From Opitutaceae bacterium (lineage in GTDB: Bacteria > Verrucomicrobiota > Verrucomicrobiia > Opitutales > Opitutaceae), in NCBI GenBank assembly GCA_023265535.1, contig JAHFTI010000241.1, positions 1-6,621 on the forward strand: a DNA stretch of 6,621 nt. Direction: 5' to 3'. The translations under genes were made by a program, and so were the position numbers. This document shows positions 4,281-6,621 of the stretch, one piece after another. A model generated the notes under the pieces. The model was not told the DNA's origin and ran no database searches. It saw only the letters and a program-made list of their open reading frames with translations. Within the stretch, counting starts at the first letter, position 1; the number at the start of each line of letters is the position of its first letter.

Positions 4281-6621
4281 ATGCGTTGCGTAAGCGCCCT
4301 CCTCCTGTTTGTGCTTTCCCTTGTGCCCCTGTTTGCCTCCGGGACCCTTGCCCTCGATGGCACCTGGAAGGTTGAGCTGGACCGCAGCGACCTTGGCCTG
4401 TCCGAGAAATGGTTCGCGCGCGAGCTGGGCGGCCGGATCGAATTGCCCGGCTCCCTGCAGACGGCGCGCCTGGGCGACCCTGTGACACCCCAGACCCAGT
4501 GGACCGGCGGCATCTTCGACAAGTCCTACTTCACCGAGCCCGAATTCGCCCGCTACCGCGAGGCGGGCAACATCAAGGTCCCCTTCTGGCTGCAGCCGGA
4601 GACACACTTCACCGCCCCCGCGTGGTACCAGCGTACGGTCGAAATCCCGGAGAGCTGGCGTGGCCAGAGGATCACGCTGTTCCTGGAGCGTCCCCATTGG
4701 CTGACGAGCGCCTGGCTCGATGGGCGCAGCCTGGGGTCGAACGACGCCAACTCCGTGCCTCACGTCTATGAGTTGCCCGCCGACCTCGCCCCCGGCGCGC
4801 ATGTGTTGACCCTGCGCGTCGACAACCGCCTCAACCCCGACATCGGCGAGAATTCCCACAGCATCTCGGACCACACCCAGGGCAATTGGAACGGCATCGT
4901 GGGCCGCATCGAGTTGCGCTCTTCGCGCCCCGTGTGGATTGAGTCGCTGGAGCTGGACCCGCGCGTGGCGGACCGGGTGGTCGTGGTGCGCGGCAGGCTC
5001 GGCAGCCTTCCCGGACAGGTCCTGCCCAGGGATATCTCGTTGGCCGGCCTGGTGTCCTCCGCGGATCCCGCGCTGCCCGCCTCCTCGGCATCGAAACCCG
5101 AGGCGAGGGTGCCGGTGGCTGCTGATGGAAGCTTCAGCGGCGAGCTGGCCTTTGGTGCCGCCTCCGCCCTCTGGGATGAGTTCTCCCCAGTGGTGCACCG
5201 CGTGAAGGCGACGCTCGCCAATGGCGAGCAGCGGGAGTCGGTTTTCGGTTTCAGGCAGATTAGTGCGAACGGCCGCCAACTCTTCCTCAATGGCCGCAAG
5301 CTTTTCCTGCGCGGCACACTGGATTGCGCGGCCTTCCCCAAGACAGGGCATCCGCCGACCGATGAGGCGTCCTGGGGCAGGATTTTCAGCACGATCAAGG
5401 CCTACGGTCTCAACCATGTGCGCTTCCACTCCTGGTGCCCGCCCGAGGCCGCCTTCGCCGCGGCCGACGCAGCAGGCCTTTACCTGCAGATTGAGGTGGC
5501 CTCCTGGCCGAACCAATCCACCAAGCTCGGAGAGGGGCGTCCCGTGGATGACTGGCTCGATGCCGAGACGCGCAGGATTCTCGCCGCCTATGGCAATCAT
5601 CCGTCCTTTGTCATCCTGTGCGCGGGCAATGAGCCGGGCGGGGAGCGGCATCCCGAATGGCTGGGGCAGTGGGTGCTTCGCCAGAAGGCCGCCGACCCGC
5701 GCCGCCTGTACACGGCCGGCTCCGGCTGGCCGGAGATTCCCGAGAGCGACTTTCACGTGCGGTCCGAGCCCCGCGTCCAGCAATGGGGTGACGGGCTCGG
5801 CTCGCGCATCAACGCCCAGCCGCCCGAGACGCGCACCGACTATGCCGACTTCATCCGCCAGCGCAGCGTTCCGGTGATCTCGCATGAGATCGGCCAGTGG
5901 TGCGTGTACCCCAACTTCGCCGAGATGCCGAAGTACACCGGTTACCTGAAGCCCAGGAATTTCGAGATCTTCAGGGAGACGCTGCAGGCCCGGGGCCTGT
6001 TGGAGCAGGCTGACGCCTTTGTCGCCGCCTCCGGAAAGCTCCAGGCCCTCTGCTACAAGGAGGACATCGAGGCGGCCTTGCGCACTGAGGAGATGGGTGG
6101 CTTTCAATTGCTCGGACTGCAGGATTTTCCGGGGCAGGGCACGGCGCTCGTGGGTGTCGTCGACCCCTTCTGGGAGGCGAAGGGCTATGTTTCGGCCGCT
6201 GAGTTTCGCCGTTTCTGCAACAGCGTCGTCCCCCTGGCGCGCCTCGGGAAGCGGGTCTTCACGAGCGATGAGCATCTGGTCGCCGACATCGAGGTCGCGA
6301 ACTTCGGGGCCCGCACCCTGACGGGGCAGTCGCTGGCCTGGAGCCTGCTCGACATGCAGGGAACGGTCGTGGCCAAGGGGGATCTCGGCAGGCACACGCT
6401 CCCTGTGGGGGCGGGCTGCCGGGTGGGACACGTGGACCTGCCGCTGTCGGGCCTGCGTGCCGCGGCGCAGTATCGGCTCGTGGTGTCCCTGCCCGGCACG
6501 GAGTTTTCGAACGACTGGGACCTCTGGGTTTATCCTCCCGCGCGGGAGTCGGTGACGGTCGCGCCCGCGGGTGTGCTGATCACGACAAGGCTTGATGCCA
6601 AGGCGCTCGCGAGCCTCGAGG
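4281..6621 (+). CDS. secreted GH2-like glycoside hydrolase (beta-galactosidase superfamily), 3'-truncated
   Basis: The frame runs without a stop from the ATG at 4281 to the window edge, giving 780 visible residues. Residues 1-24 form a signal peptide (MRC, then a hydrophobic stretch, with cleavage likely after A19 or A24), so the enzyme leaves the cytoplasm. A GH2 sugar-binding jelly-roll follows (about 25-212), with LDGTWKVELD, AWYQRTVEIP (114-123) and GNWNGIVG (201-208); then an Ig-like domain (about 215-330); then a TIM barrel (about 335-640) with FLRGTLDCA and NHVRFHSW (378-385). The catalytic acid/base is E451 in CAGNEPGG and the nucleophile is E536 in SHEIGQWCVYP, both at the places expected for retaining GH2 enzymes. 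A C-terminal beta domain begins near 650 and continues beyond the window. The substrate is not predictable; beta-galactoside or related side-chain linkages are reasonable. Codon use is looser than in ilvD. The preceding terminator, promoter candidate and leader hairpin suggest independent control. Confidence 0.92.
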   Translation, partial: MRCVSALLLFVLSLVPLFASGTLALDGTWKVELDRSDLGLSEKWFARELGGRIELPGSLQTARLGDPVTPQTQWTGGIFDKSYFTEPEFARYREAGNIKVPFWLQPETHFTAPAWYQRTVEIPESWRGQRITLFLERPHWLTSAWLDGRSLGSNDANSVPHVYELPADLAPGAHVLTLRVDNRLNPDIGENSHSISDHTQGNWNGIVGRIELRSSRPVWIESLELDPRVADRVVVVRGRLGSLPGQVLPRDISLAGLVSSADPALPASSASKPEARVPVAADGSFSGELAFGAASALWDEFSPVVHRVKATLANGEQRESVFGFRQISANGRQLFLNGRKLFLRGTLDCAAFPKTGHPPTDEASWGRIFSTIKAYGLNHVRFHSWCPPEAAFAAADAAGLYLQIEVASWPNQSTKLGEGRPVDDWLDAETRRILAAYGNHPSFVILCAGNEPGGERHPEWLGQWVLRQKAADPRRLYTAGSGWPEIPESDFHVRSEPRVQQWGDGLGSRINAQPPETRTDYADFIRQRSVPVISHEIGQWCVYPNFAEMPKYTGYLKPRNFEIFRETLQARGLLEQADAFVAASGKLQALCYKEDIEAALRTEEMGGFQLLGLQDFPGQGTALVGVVDPFWEAKGYVSAAEFRRFCNSVVPLARLGKRVFTSDEHLVADIEVANFGARTLTGQSLAWSLLDMQGTVVAKGDLGRHTLPVGAGCRVGHVDLPLSGLRAAAQYRLVVSLPGTEFSNDWDLWVYPPARESVTVAPAGVLITTRLDAKALASLE

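Noticed and set aside
4164..6431. A 755-codon open frame on the - strand opposite the GH2 gene
   Set aside because: Its translation is low-complexity in style (rich in G, A, R, L) with no recognisable motif, whereas the + strand frame has a signal peptide, GH2 domains and catalytic residues. Long antisense frames are expected opposite high-GC genes.

Overview
The window is a GC-rich (about two-thirds G+C by eye) bacterial fragment carrying three large genes, all on the + strand: the 3' part of a glycoside hydrolase family 43 (GH43) enzyme gene (1-1560), a complete dihydroxy-acid dehydratase gene, ilvD (1730-4051), and the 5' part of a secreted glycoside hydrolase family 2 (GH2)-like enzyme gene (4281 to beyond the end). 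The protein style, the high GC, the load of plant-polysaccharide hydrolases and the absence of Shine-Dalgarno sequences before both visible starts suggest a Verrucomicrobiota bacterium of the Opitutaceae type. This placement is inference from general resemblance only.

Region by region: 1-1560 encodes a GH43 catalytic propeller followed by a Pro/Ala-rich linker and a concanavalin-like beta-sandwich. Only the N-terminus (probably a signal peptide and a few residues) is missing. 1561-1729 is a short intergenic stretch with no convincing terminator and a possible extended -10 element just before ilvD. 1730-4051 is ilvD, closest to the E. coli-type enzyme, but with about 160 extra residues at the junction of its two domains. 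4052-4280 holds a clear intrinsic terminator for ilvD, a sigma70-like promoter candidate for the GH2 gene with an inverted repeat over its -35 box, a strong 12-bp leader hairpin, and a C-rich tract directly before the ATG. 4281-6621 encodes a signal peptide, a GH2 sugar-binding domain, an Ig-like domain, a TIM barrel with both catalytic glutamates, and the start of a C-terminal beta domain.

The two hydrolases plausibly act together outside the cytoplasm on hemicellulose or pectin side chains (arabinose, xylose or galactose linkages). ilvD is a cytoplasmic housekeeping gene for valine, leucine and isoleucine synthesis. It appears to be its own transcription unit lodged between them, not a functional partner. 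No mobile element, CRISPR array, tRNA or rRNA was seen. The most unusual item is the large in-frame insertion in IlvD; the regulatory leader of the GH2 gene is second.
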